DNA from: Methanogenium cariaci JCM 10550
GTDB taxonomy: Archaea; Halobacteriota; Methanomicrobia; Methanomicrobiales; Methanomicrobiaceae
Direction: 5' to 3'
Length of the DNA: 64,000 nt
Assembly (NCBI RefSeq): GCF_001315945.1
Contig: NZ_BBBG01000002.1
Location: 62,001-126,000, forward strand
Below the pieces are notes generated by a model, which saw only the letters and a program-made list of their open reading frames with translations, was not told where the DNA came from and searched no databases. A program made the position numbers and the translations under genes. Of the stretch, positions 53,694 through 64,000 are shown piece after piece (position 1 is the first letter of the stretch; each line of letters begins with the position of its first letter).

Positions 53694-55120
53694 TTATTCT
53701 CTGTTCTTTTTTATGAGCTTTTTCACATAGAGAGCAGCCCATCCGAATGCAAGGAGACCGCTTACGATGTCACCCAGCACAATGCCCCCCCACCATGCGC
53801 CTGATTCCCCCCCATACCAAAGATGAGGGCAAGCAGGGTGGCAAAGAAGGCAATAAAGATGATATTCCTGAAGAGGGAGAGAACAAAGGAGGTGGTGCCC
53901 TTTCCGGTGCCCTGGAAGATAGAGGATGACATAATCCCCCCATCGGACGAAGGGTAGAAGAAGCACATCGTCCGGAGGAATGTGGTCAGTTGCGGCAGCA
54001 GGTGGGCACTTTCCGGGGTGTAGGCGAAGAGTGTCGCAATCTGCGGCGCAAAGACCCAGGTGAGGATGCTTATCGCAATTGCTATCCCTGTTCCCAGGCC
54101 GGTTGAGTAGAAGTGGACCGTCCGGAGTTCTGCATATCGTTTTGCCCCCCCATACAGTGCGCCGGTGACTGATATGACGGCGGTGCCGATTGCGATCATT
54201 GGGACAATGGCAAACATCACTACCCTCCATCCGCCGGTGTATACGGCAACCCCGTCCGTCCCTGCCACGGTGACAAAGAGACCGTTCAGGATGATCCCGG
54301 CTCCTGCCATCAGCAGGAATTCCCCGCTTGCCGGCAGGCCGACCTTCAGGATATCGGCGACGATCGCCGGGTGATAGTGATAGGATATCCGGCGAACGGA
54401 GACATAGGTATCACGTTTTACCAGGAACCAGTAGAGCAGGACAGTGGAGACGGATGCAACGGATATAACGGTTGCAAGGGCAGCACCTGCCATACCCATA
54501 TCCAGACCATAGATAAGGATGGGGTCAAGAACCAAGTTGACGACGGATGAGACGGCCATCGCGTACATCGTCCGCTTCATGTCCCCCCCTTCTGCACGGA
54601 GGATACCGTAGGCCACATTCGTGAAGAGGATGAGTATGGTGCCTCCGAAGATGATGTTGGCATATTCAAGCGCAAGGTCGATGGTATCTCCGGCACCGAT
54701 GAGGAGCAGGGCGGGTTTGAGGAGGACGAGGAAACATATCGTCAGCACCACCGAGATGGCGACCGTCAGGTAGAGGGCGTGCATGGCGGTATTGTTTGCC
54801 CCTTCCCGGTCTTTTGCCCCAATACGCCGGGCGATCGCTGAGGTAGCCCCGGCACCGATGCCATTGGAGAAGCCGATCAATACCATAAAAACCGGTGTGA
54901 CAAATCCGATCGCGGCAAGTGCGTCCGGACCCAGGCCCGCCACCCATATCGCATCGACGATATTGTACACCGACATGAGCAGCATTGCAACGATCATCGG
55001 GCCCGAGAGTTTGATGATGGCCCGTTTCGGGTCGCCGGTGAGGATCGAGATGCCTTTGGTGGCACCGGAAGCGGTGCCGGTTCCCGTTTCCGTCTCAGTT
55101 CTGTGTGTCATTGTGATCAT
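53694..55120 (-). CDS. MATE-family multidrug efflux transporter (one frameshift)
   Basis: About 475 residues and 12 membrane segments. KLSGPMIVAMLLMSVYNIVD ... WVAGLGPDALAAIGFVTPV is the conserved first half of MATE carriers; the second half repeats it (GLPASGEFLLMAGAGIILN). The frame breaks near 53790-53810 (two C tracts); restored, it continues GMGESGAWWGIVLGDIVSGL and ends YVKKLIKKNRE. Na+- or H+-driven drug/metabolite export. Its start overlaps the end of the MarR-type gene, so the pair forms an operon controlled from the palindrome at 55601. Confidence 0.9.
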
Positions 55121-55573
55121 TTCCCCCCCTGTCTGCCATTCTGCTGCTGGTGTATGCCATTGACCTGAGGATGGGTGTCAGATATGCCTGCGCTCCCTCC
55201 GGGAGACTGCCGGTGATTTCGTGGTCAACGGTGTCTGCTGCCCGGATCACGTCCTGTGCAACTTTTTCCCCCCCTTTTCCGTCATAATGATGCAGAACTT
55301 CCGGCGGTTTGTCTCATCCGGTATGCGTGTGATGCAGCCTTCCTCTTCCAGACGGTGGATGGTCCGGGCAATGGCTGCCTTGTCGATCATAAGCCTGCGG
55401 CTGATCTCATCCTGGGTGGCATCCGGATGTTTTGTAAGATAGATGAGGGGGCCCACCATGCCAGCCGAGATACCCATGCGTCCCGTATGTTCATTGAGCA
55501 GGATATTCCGGTTTCGGTAGATGATCGAGAGGAGCGCTCCCGTCGGCAGGTCGGGAGGGAAAGGGATGTGCAT
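55095..55573 (-). CDS. MarR-family transcriptional regulator (one frameshift)
   Basis: About 158 residues. GPLIYLTKHPDATQDEISRR, then the recognition helix and wing LMIDKAAIARTIHRLEEEGC ... RRKFCIIMTEKGGKK. The frame is lost at the GGG GGG tract near 55268; corrected, it continues with a helical tail and stops inside the MATE gene start. MarR proteins repress efflux genes and release DNA when bound by small phenolic or other ligands. A perfect inverted repeat lies 28 bases upstream of its start. Confidence 0.83.
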
Positions 55574-55600
55574 GGTTACAGGTTGTGTGTGTCAGGAGTT

Positions 55601-55622
55601 AACTGTTGACGTGACAACAGTT
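55601..55622. promoter_or_regulatory. Palindromic operator for the MarR-type regulator
   Basis: AACTGTTG ACGTGA CAACAGTT: perfect 8-bp arms with a 6-bp spacer, 22 bp in all, the size expected for a MarR dimer. It lies between the divergent marR-MATE operon and the peptidase gene and could control both. Confidence 0.65.
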
Positions 55623-55738
55623 GATCCGTCTACTGTCAGGCGGCTTCTTCGCTCTACCCGTCTCGCACTTATGTTGGCGCTTGGAGGAGGAATCCTCATC
55701 AGGGATGGTGCAGAACTCTTCTGCAATAGGTGAACCAT

Positions 55739-57264
55739 GTGACCGAAGAAGGGAAGGCAACCCCCCCGGCTGACAGCGACAGGGACGCGGCAGTGATTTT
55801 TGATATATTCATGCGGATTGCGGCAATACCACGGTGTTCGGGGAATGAAGATGGTATCGTCCGTTTTATTCTGGACCGGGCAGCGGCAGCAGGTTTTATG
55901 GCAGAAAAGGACACGGCGGGTAATGTGTATATCACCCGTCCGGGGGAGGGGGGCGGAGAGGTCGCGCCGCCGGTTGTTTTACAGGCGCATATGGACATGG
56001 TCTGTGTGGCAGCGCCCGGCTGTGACCATGACTTTGCCCGTGAGGGTATTGACTGCTACGAAGAGGACGGCATCCTCCGAGCACGGGGAACTTCTCTCGG
56101 GGCAGACAACGGCATTGGCCTTGCGATAGGGCTGCACCTCATGGAACATCCGGGAAAGTCCCACCCACCCATCCAGCTTATTGCAACACGGGAAGAGGAG
56201 ACAACGATGCACGGCGCTGCATCCCTTGACCCCCCCGCCTGTATTGCCGGGACGACGGTTATTAACCTTGACGATGAGGAGGAAGGTGTTATCACCACCA
56301 GTTCGGCGGGGATGATGGCAGTGGCCTTTGCCTTCTCTGCCCCCCCGCGTCCGGTCCGTGGCCCGGTCAGTTGGCAGACAGTTGAGGTGGTGGGTGGCAG
56401 GGGGGTGGCCATTCGGGGGGGATGGAGGCGGCGTCCGGTCGGGCCAATGCCCTCTCCCTTTTAGGAAAACTGGTCTCCGGTCTCATGGCAGAGACCGGGT
56501 GTGCCATCACCTCTCTGACCGGTGGTGAACGGGATAATGTAATACCCGGACAGGCACGGGTCTGCATCGGCATCGACCCGGCGGTGGTAAAACAGGTGAT
56601 CCTGTTCATCCGGGAGGAGGCACGTGCCTGCCGGGAGACATATCGCGAAACAGATCCTGATCTGCGGATACGTATCTTTCCGGCAACCCCCCCGCAAAAG
56701 GATGTTTTCACCCCCCCGGAGACAGCAGCAGCGGCGGTTGCCCTTCTGGCCCGCCTGCCCACAGGTATCTGTGCAATGGATCCCGTCATTCCCGGTCTTG
56801 TTGCCACCTCTGTCAACCCGGCAACGGTCTCCGAGAATGAGGGTGTACTTACGATTGGTCTCTCCGCCCGCAGCAATGATGATGCCGCCCTTGCAAAACT
56901 GGGGGGGGACACGTTCCGTAAAATGGGTCCGGAGGCAGGGGGGGCAGCAGTCTCGATTCCGGGGGGGGTTGCACCGGCCTGGCACTACCGGGAGGTGTCC
57001 CCCCCATCCGTGAGACGGTAAAGGCGGCCTATCGCGATCTCTTTGGCAGGGAGGCACATCTTCGTGGTCTGCATGCCGGTCTTGAGACTGCTGGATTGCA
57101 CAGAAGATGCCTGTAGCAGACCTCATCGCTATCGGTCCGGATATCCGGGATGCCCACACGTTCCTTGAATCTGCGTCCCTTCCTTCCGCAGGGCGAGTCT
57201 GTGTGCTGCTCCGGGAGACGCTTCGGCGGTGTGCCGGGGGTGTGGAAGAAGATAACGAAGACTG
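55739..57264 (+). CDS. pepD: Aminoacyl-histidine dipeptidase (PepD/M20 family) (frameshifts)
   Basis: About 500 residues. Di-zinc M20 peptidase: metal ligands in PPVVLQAHMDMVCV and TSLGADNGIGLAIGLHL, catalytic Glu pair in LIATREEETTMHGAASLD, then VINLDDEEEGVITTSSAG. After a frameshift near 56400 it reads GGMEAASGRANALSLLGKL. C-terminal part PVIPGLVATSVNPATVSENE and, after a break near 57000, RDLFGREAHLRGLHAGLE and RVCVLLRETLRRC. GGTGA five bases before GTG 55739 sets the start. ATG 55737 is not possible, as it is followed by TGA. Cytosolic dipeptide breakdown. Confidence 0.88.
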
Positions 57265-57543
57265 ATTGCCGGGCGATATGTGTCTCTCATTATTTTGTTG
57301 ATGCATGATACCGGATTCTTCTCTGCCGTTTCAGGTATCCATCTTTTATTTCAACGATTCGGTGTGCCGGGCATTATATGCTGGTGGAGATGTCCGGGAA
57401 TATCCAAATAATCCTCTATTTCGAAATGCTGTGTGATACTGCCTCACATATCCTTTTTGTATCTCTTTTGTATCGGTATGTCACAGGGATTGCAGGTATG
57501 CAGACACTGGATACCTGATCCTTTGTGAGTGAATGAGGTAAAA

Positions 57544-57825
57544 ATGCTAAAAAAAGTGGAATCTTCATCGTGGTTCTTTTGCTGTGTTTTTCCGTGTATG
57601 CGGTCAGTGCACAGGATATCATAGTTCCACAGGAACGTGCCGTTTCAGGCGATTCATCACTGTATGAAAGCCCTGCCGGAATCGTGTATTCAGAATCGTC
57701 AGAGCCCCCCCCGCCCCCCCCCAACATGGCCGGAGCCGACACCCGTACCTGAATTCCCGGCCATGGCGCTTCCGATTGGTATGGTTGTCAGCCTTTTCGC
57801 CGTTGCATTCGTGCTTCGGCGCTAA
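57544..57825 (+). CDS. Small exported PEF-CTERM protein (frameshifts)
   Basis: About 92 residues. MLKKSG then FIVVLLLCFSVYAVSAQ is a signal peptide; a short mature part (PQERAVSGDSSLYESPAGIV) leads into a Pro-rich stretch inflated by C tracts, and a tail VPEFPAMALPIGMVVSLFAV ending FVLRR. PEFP plus helix plus Arg-Arg is the PEF-CTERM sorting signal recognised by an archaeosortase, which cuts and anchors the protein in methanogens. The archaeosortase gene is not in this window. Frame breaks near 57550 (A run) and 57705-57722. Confidence 0.75.
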
Positions 57826-57949
57826 TTCTCTTCTTTTTCTCTTTGTTCGTTCAGAATCCTGACAGGTATCTCCGGAAGCTGGAGCAACAGCTCATCTGTT
57901 AAGGATACAAAAAAATGAGTGATGTGGGTGCTCTCCCCCCCTCTTTCTT

Positions 57950-60900
57950 TCAGGTATCCTGCCGGATGACACCCGGCCCTTTCATTGTGCTTTTTCCGCC
58001 GCTCTCTTTTTTGATCCTGATGACGGTTCCAATCCGCTCGTTTAGGGCGGGAACATGCGAGATGACACCGATCATCTTTCCCTGTTCATGCAGGGAGGAG
58101 AGGGTGGAGAGGGCCATATCGAGGGCATCCCCCCCGTCCAGTGTACCGAACCCTTCGTCAAGAAAGAGAGAGTCGACCTGTATCTTCCCGGATGCCATTG
58201 AGGCAAGGCCGAGGGCCAGGGCCAGACTCACCAGAAAGCTTTCGCCGCCGGAGAGATTTCTTGTCGACCGGATGGTTCCGCCCTGATAATTGTCGGTCAC
58301 CGCGAGTTCCAAGGGCTGATTAGGATCATGAATCAGGATATATCGGTCGCTCATCGCCTGTAGCTGGCGGTTTGCCGAGGCGATCATCACCTCGAAGGTG
58401 AGACCCTGCGCGAAGTTGCGGAACTTCTTTCCGTCTGCCGACCCGATGAGGGCATGGAGTTCGTCCCAGCGGTTTGTCTCGGTCCGCTGGGCGGTAACCC
58501 GTTCCAGCTGTTTGGCATACCGGGTGATTTCTTCTTCCTGGCGTTTGAGCTGCTGCCGTACTTCGCCCTGCGGGTATTTGACTCCTGAACTACTGTGCTG
58601 AGGGCATGCAGCTCTTTGGTGAGGGCGGCCTCATCCTTTACCGTACCTGCCAGGGAGCGATGTGTCTCTGCTTCTTTCAGAGCAGATGCACGTTGTGCTG
58701 CAATACCTGCCTGCCACTGCTTCAGGCGGTCGCGTTCTTTTCTGAGGTCTGCCGCCTCTTCCGGTGCAAGAAGGGCAACAGCAAAGTCGCCTTCTCCGAG
58801 GAATCCGGCGCTGCATACCGCCTCATCAAAAAGACGTTCAGCCTCTTTCAGTTCTTCTCCCTGTCTTTTGATGGAATCCCGGAGAACCCGGACCTCTCCT
58901 TCGAGACCTGCGATCTCCTGCACTGTTTTCTGGTAATCGTTTTGAGCTGCTTCCAGTTTCTCCTCTTCTGCTCGGATCATCCGGTAAACTGTGCTTCTGC
59001 CTCATCCGGGCTTATATCGGACAGCAGGTTCTCCCGTTTCTCCTGGATTCTCACCATTTCTGCCTGTATTTCGGCGGTGCGAACCGCGCACCTCTGTGCA
59101 TCCCCGAATCTCAGAACTGCCTGCCGACAGTTGGCGATGAGCGTTTCCGTTGTCCGGACCTCTTCTTTCAGTGTCCAAATGGCGGTCTCTGTTGTATAGT
59201 AACGTTTGATTGTCTCATTTGCCTCTTCAAGAGCTGTATGGACCACTGCTTCAGATTCCGGTGTGTCAGGAGTGAGACCGCATGCCCTACACCCGTCTGC
59301 CCAGGCCTCTTCCCGGTGTGCGGCCCGTTCACGGATGATAGCGAGTGCCTCATCTGCGGCCTCTGCTTCGCTCTTGCACTGGATCATTGCCTGACAAAGA
59401 GTGGCTTCCTTCTTTTGGATTTTCGAGAGGGTGCCCTGTTCCCTTTTGAGTTCTTCATCTGTCGCACGGGGCAGTGCCGCTGTCTCATCTGCGTATGGGT
59501 GTATCGTTGAACCGCACAGGGGACAGGGATCTCCCGCCCTGAGATGAGAACGCTCCGTTTCGAGATCATGGATTCGGGCGGCAAGAAGGGCGTTCTCCTC
59601 CATCTGTTTGGTGAGGCGCACCTGTCGTTCACGATCATATATGCATCTCTCCAGTGCCTGCTCATATCGGGCGTATTCTTCACGTTTTTCGTTCAGACGG
59701 GTGGTGAAATCCCGGCTTTTTCGGGCATCATCTTTACTTTCTGAGATTCGGTCACGAAGCAGGGTCAGCTGTGTTCTCTGCTCCTGAGATGTGTTGATTT
59801 CCACTCTGAGTGCGGCAGGATCCTGGTACCACAGGATTTCTGTGAGGGACTGCTGTAGACTACCAATCTCTGTGTTAGCAGTGGTGCACCAGGCATCAAT
59901 CTCTGCAGGTATCGGTCGGGCGGCATCACCCGGAACTGCTGCAGTGAGCTGTTTTGTGAGATTCATGCTGTCTGAAATGAAAGATGCAGGATCTCCTGAA
60001 ATCCCTCTGTCCGTAAGAAACCATGCCGTCGCCTCCGTTTCTTCCGGGCTACGGACCTTTGTGTCCGTTCCCCGGTGCAGGTCTGTGCAGGCACTCTCCC
60101 AGTCTGCGTCTGCTCTCTCCTGTGCTTCGGTCACTTCACTGAGACGGTCTGCCCCCCCGGCCTGCAGCTTCCGGTCGAGTTCCCGCACTTCCCGGATGGC
60201 CGGGGGGGCGGCCAGATCTGCCCGTTCCTTAACCTTCGTGAGTGATTTCTTCTGCAAAGAGACAGTCTCCTCTGTCCGGCGGATGGCATCCATTTTGTCC
60301 GGCATTGCCGCTTCGAGCTGTCCGAGGGATGTTCTGTTCTTCTCCCGGCTCTCCCGGAGGGTAGTGATCTGGCGGTAGGCCCCCCCTCCTGTGCGGCGGC
60401 TGTTTCTCCTCTCTGCAGGCGGCTGAGCCCTTCTTCTGCTGCGGCCCGCTCTTCCGTCCAGTCTGCCTCTTCGTGTTCCGTCTCGGCAATGGCGGAGTCA
60501 ATTCTTGTCATATCCTGGTGCCAGGCAATTCCTGTTCTGCACTGCTTGATCTCTTCCTGCAGCGCATCTGCCTTCTCTGTAAGGGTCGCCTCTTCCTCCC
60601 GGAGTGCGGTAATCTCCTCATCCGGGAGCAGTGCGATTCCGCTGCCTTCCGCCTCCAGCACCTTCAGTGTCTCATCTTCCTTTCGTTTCCGTTGATGGAC
60701 CGCAACGGAGATTCTCGAATAGATCTCCGTACCGGTGATCTGCTCCAGAAGAGGAGAGCGTTCATCTGGCGATGCGTTTAAAAATGTCGCAAAATCTCCC
60801 TGTGCGAGCATCACGGAACGGGTAAACCGGTCGTAGTCCATGCCCGTTAACTTCTCAACCAGTTTCGGCACTTCACGCTTCCGCGTGGTGAGCACCTCCT

Positions 60901-61267
60901 CCGTGAGTACATCTGCAATTTCGTGGTGTGGGGTCTGAAGTGTACCGTCCGGTTTCCCGCGTGCCCGTTCCTGTGCCCAGGTGCACCGGTAGATGCCGCC
61001 TGCTGTTGCAATCTCCACTTCTGCACTGCATTCCCCCGCCCGGCGGTGCATAATCTCGTTGGTTGACTTGCTGATGGTCTTGAGCCGGGGGGGTGTGCAT
61101 CCATAGAGTGCCAGGCAGATGGCATCCAGGATGGTCGTCTTCCCTGATCCGGTCGGTCCGGTTATGGCAAATATGCCATCCGCAACGTAGGCTCCGCTGG
61201 TGAGATCGATTTCCCAGACGCCTGCAAGAGAGTTGAGATTTTTTAGCCGTATTTTTTGTATTCTCAT
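57950..61267 (-). CDS. sbcC: SbcC/Rad50-type DNA repair ATPase (frameshifts)
   Basis: About 1,100 residues. N-terminal MRIQKIRLKNLNSLAGVWEI with Walker A ITGPTGSGKTTILDAICLA; long coiled coils around a zinc hook (AGDPCPLCGSTIHPY, Cys-x-x-Cys); C-terminal signature NLSGGESFLVSLALALGLA and Walker B VDSLFLDEGFGTLD. Works with SbcD to process DNA ends and hairpins. Frame breaks near 60140, 60203, 60385, 58980 and 58390-58580. The start overlaps the SbcD stop (ATGA). LYGCTPPRLKT has one more Pro than the usual YGxTPRL, at a six- to seven-base tract. Confidence 0.92.
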
Positions 61268-62527
61268 GCGAGGTCTCCTCCATCTGGTTCGTTGGAGTCC
61301 ATGTCCCTGCGCACTTCCCGGAAGGCGGTCATCAACGATCCTGCTGTTCGGGGGGGGAATTTCTGCGGTTTCCATGCGGCGTCTGAAGACCTCGGTCTCT
61401 GTCAGTTCTGCAAGTTCCTCGCATGACTGATATGCCGAAAGTGCTGCAGAGACAAGACGCATATCTTTCACCCGTAAAACCTCAATAGGGGTCCCTTCAA
61501 CCATTCCAGCCACCTCTCCCATCAGGTCTCCCGGAAGGGCGGCACCATCGTATATCACCTCAGCCCAGACCGGATCACTGGTATCTCTGAGTTCATTGAT
61601 TCTGTCGGAAATGGCTGGCAGATCACCCCCCCGGATGGTGGTGAGGTGGCGGAACCGGGGGGGAACGGGGACAGAGCGTACCACGGCCGGTATTCCCGGT
61701 GCGGTGGTCACGATGATCACTTCCTTTTGCTGCTCTGCCTCTCCGAATCCAACCGGGATCGGCGAGCCGGGATATCGTATGGTATCAATTCCTGCCACCT
61801 TCTGCGGGACATGCAGGTGTCCGAGTGCCACATATGCGGCCTCTGCCGGGAAGACATCGGCTCCGACCCGTTCGATAAAGCCTGCGACCTGGTCACGGAC
61901 ACCATCACCCTCGATGGTCTTTCCCCCCCCTGCAGCGAAAAGATGCCCAGTGACGATCACAGGGACCCGCGGCCTGTCTTCAGGCTGCATGATACATGCG
62001 GCTTCCCAAGCTTCCTGATAGATGGACTGGACCCCCCCTTTGCGGATCTGTAAGGCTTTTTCATCAATAGAGATGCCGGGGGGGTGGAGTGCCTGATATC
62101 GCGGTCACGGAGGTAGGGGGGGACAGCGGCCACGATGCACTCCGGTTTGCCGTCCGGCCTGTCCAGAAGAAAGGTGCCACCCGGATGTCCGGCGCCTGCT
62201 TTCCCCACGATATGGATGTTGAGCGGTTCAAGGATCTCCCGTGGTGCCTCAAGAAATGCCGGGGGGGAGTCATGGTTGCCTGCCGTGATGATGATATGTC
62301 GGCAGCCCGCCGCTGCTGCTGCGGTCAGGAAGCGGTAATACAGCGATTGGGATGTGGCGGACGGGGGGGAACCGTTATCAAATATATCACCGGTCACCAG
62401 CAGCAGGTCAACAGATTCTCTTTCGATAACTCCTGCCAGCCAGTCAAGAAATTCTTTCGCCTCTTTGTCCCGGCGCCGTCCGCAGAGTGTCATTCCGAGG
62501 TGCCAGTCGGCGGTATGAAGAACGTTC
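61264..62527 (-). CDS. sbcD: SbcD/Mre11-type nuclease (frameshifts)
   Basis: About 415 residues. The restored N-terminus is NVLHTADWHLGMTLCGRRR (metal ligands Asp, His); then LLLVTGDIFDNGSPPSATS, HIIITAGNHDSPPAFLEA, PVIVTGHLFAAG and VALGHLHVPQKV: the five phosphoesterase motifs of Mre11/SbcD. No ATG precedes NVLHT (the codon is CTG near 62527), so the start is uncertain. Frame breaks near 62080, 61930, 61350 and 61650. The end GGDLA overlaps sbcC by 4 bp. Confidence 0.9.
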
Positions 62528-62939
62528 AGAGTTCTCCCTCCGTGAAAAGAGATGTAGCCGGATAGTCTGCGATACGGATGTTTTTGCCCTGCATATGATG
62601 AATCCTTCTCTCCGGTTCCAAAAAGGTGAGGGATGCAGGGTGAAAGTGTCTGCTGTAGATACGGTGTCCGGCTGCCATAGAAATATCCCTGACCCTCTTT
62701 TGTCTGAGAAAGTGGTTATCATCAGATTTATATGCAGTATCGAAGGGTGTTTTGGCCAGATGGAGTTTCATCTGTTGGAGGTTGGTATTTTCATGCACCT
62801 GTCTGGTGGATATTCCGTGAGAAAGAGAAGATACCACAGATATGGGGGTGCTCTGTACAGAATACATAGAGGTCAATCATCTGGTGGTCCCAGACACAGA
62901 GAACGAAGAGGAAGTCGGGGAAACCAGACCTCTCTTTAA
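62528..62939. other. Intergenic, no supported gene
   Basis: 412 bp between sbcD and the sensor kinase gene. Open frames exist on both strands (up to 150 codons) but show no recognisable domain, signal or codon pattern, and I leave them out. AT-rich patch near 62715-62740. Confidence 0.45.
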
Positions 62940-64000
62940 TCACTCTCCCTGATATCCCCCCCGGTATCCTCCCTCGGGGATCTGCATCACAAACCCTGAG
63001 CCTTCCCCCCCTTCCGTTCCTTCTTCAGTGATCGCGATACGGGTGAGGGCCAGGATCTCTTTACTTAAAAAGAGGCCAAATCCTGTATTTTGTCCATACC
63101 CCCCCTGCGTAAAGATCTTCTCCTTGAGTTCCTTTGGCACACCCCGACCGTTGTCTTCCACCACCAGACAACTCCCCCCCGGGATGGTGTTCAAAACGGA
63201 CGGTCACTGTGGTGACACGTTTACCATGGCGGTGGGCGTTTTCAAAGAGGTTCTCAATCACCTTCTGGAACATGGGGTCAGCATATATTTCCAGTGTACC
63301 CGTATCACAGGAGACGGAAATTCCGGTCTCACTTATTGCCCCCCCTTCGGCTCGTGCGGCCACTGCTGCCACGTTCTGCCACGAAGGAGTATAGGTGCCG
63401 AGATCTTCATAGTCGCGGGTGAATGAGAGCTGTTCCTCGATTACGGCAGCGGCATGATCAATCTGTGCAACCATCTTTCTCACCTCCGGGCTCATTGCCT
63501 CTTCAGGTCCATCCCCCCCGTGAGTTCGGCTATCATCCGGATCACCATCACCTGATTGAGAATATCATGCCGGGTGATTGATGTGAGCAGTTTAAGCTTG
63601 GTGTTTGCTTCCATCACGGCCGATCGGGCCTCGTAATGATTCGAGACATCCTGGGTGATACCCACAATCCACATCGGTCTCTTGGTATCATCCCGTCCGA
63701 TGATCTGGCCGGTGATCTGAACCCAGCGATCCTTTCCGGTCTCTGTGATGGGAAAATCAAGGGAGAAGGTATCCATTCTGCCGGTTGCAATTTCTGCAAA
63801 CAGCTGTTCAAGTACCATCTCCTGTCCTTCAGGCAGGTGTTCTTTCATTTGATCTGTGAGTGCCTCTATGGTGGTGACATTCTCTATCGTACGGTCGGCG
63901 GGCAGATTTTCATAGATCACATATCCCTGACCTTCCCGCCACTCCCAGGTCGCAAGGCCCGCACCTTCCATTGCGATCTTGAGTCTGAGATCCTTTGCCT
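62940..64000 (-). CDS. PAS-domain sensor histidine kinase (N-terminus outside window; frameshifts)
   Basis: At least 350 residues visible. A PAS domain (GLATWEWREGQGYVIYENLP ... VGITQDVSNHYEAR); H-box LTSITRHDILNQVMVI; N-box FQKVIENLFENAHRHG; G1 VVEDNGRGVP; G2 TGFGLFLSKEILALT. A complete kinase core, of the type common in Methanomicrobiales. Frame breaks near 63515 and 63176, both in seven-base G/C tracts. No response-regulator gene is within the window. Confidence 0.85.

Noticed and set aside
62487-62939. 150-codon plus-strand ORF and 116-codon minus-strand ORF upstream of sbcD
   Set aside because: Each is biased toward charged and rare residues, shows no domain, and the plus-strand frame overlaps the sbcD start.
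1-64000. Programmed ribosomal frameshifting or phase-variable switching at G tracts
   Set aside because: Affects almost every gene, including single-copy housekeeping ones, often several times per gene, with no stimulatory structure or common direction; sequence error is the simpler explanation.

Overview
The window reads as a methanogenic archaeon of the Methanomicrobiales type. The support is a fused sulfopyruvate decarboxylase (coenzyme M synthesis), an archaeal homocysteine-forming DUF39 protein with ferredoxin clusters, archaeal Orc1/Cdc6 beside origin recognition boxes, archaeal short-form PurA, a PPase pump, a PEF-CTERM sorting tail, TATA-box promoters and GGTGA-type ribosome binding sites. 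No tRNA, rRNA, IS element or CRISPR array was recognised. Identifications come from reading translations and recalled family motifs; no database search was run.

Layout. 1-2545 (minus): cbiB (cut by the window edge), a small membrane protein, a Trm112-like zinc protein and purA. 2546-7673: replication-origin region, with orc1/cdc6, an Lrp regulator and an aminotransferase on the minus strand, ORB boxes on both sides, AT-rich DNA and a GATC-rich repeat array. 7674-11502: moaB, a DUF457-type membrane protein and a K+-dependent membrane pyrophosphatase. 11959-18182: two tandem secreted subtilases. 18237-21585: UspA, DUF39 protein, sulfopyruvate decarboxylase. 21632-31625 (plus): btuC, btuD and four secreted proteins. 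31754-38529: HTH regulator, aldehyde dehydrogenase, ADP-ribosylglycohydrolase and argC-CBS-argJ-argB. 38583-42976: PAS/GAF sensor, chorismate mutase, M50 protease, flavoprotein. 43110-50166 (minus): four large surface proteins. 50509-64000: CLC channel, aminotransferase, MATE/MarR pair, peptidase, PEF-CTERM protein, SbcCD, sensor kinase.

The most interesting locus is 21632-31625. It links BtuC/BtuD to an alpha/alpha-toroid fused to a BtuF-like binding protein and to two proteins carrying four DUF4430 (transcobalamin C-terminal-like) domains, plus two beta-propellers. Toroid plus DUF4430 domain is the architecture of animal intrinsic factor and transcobalamin, so this looks like a surface-anchored archaeal corrinoid capture and import system.

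Caveat on sequence quality: G/C homopolymers of 6-8 bases are extremely common. Many genes are frameshifted at them, or carry one extra Gly or Pro inside invariant motifs (PurA, subtilase, ArgJ, aldehyde dehydrogenase). Other genes have single-base losses in short runs. I treat most split genes as single intact genes in a faulty assembly, and give the full inferred extents.
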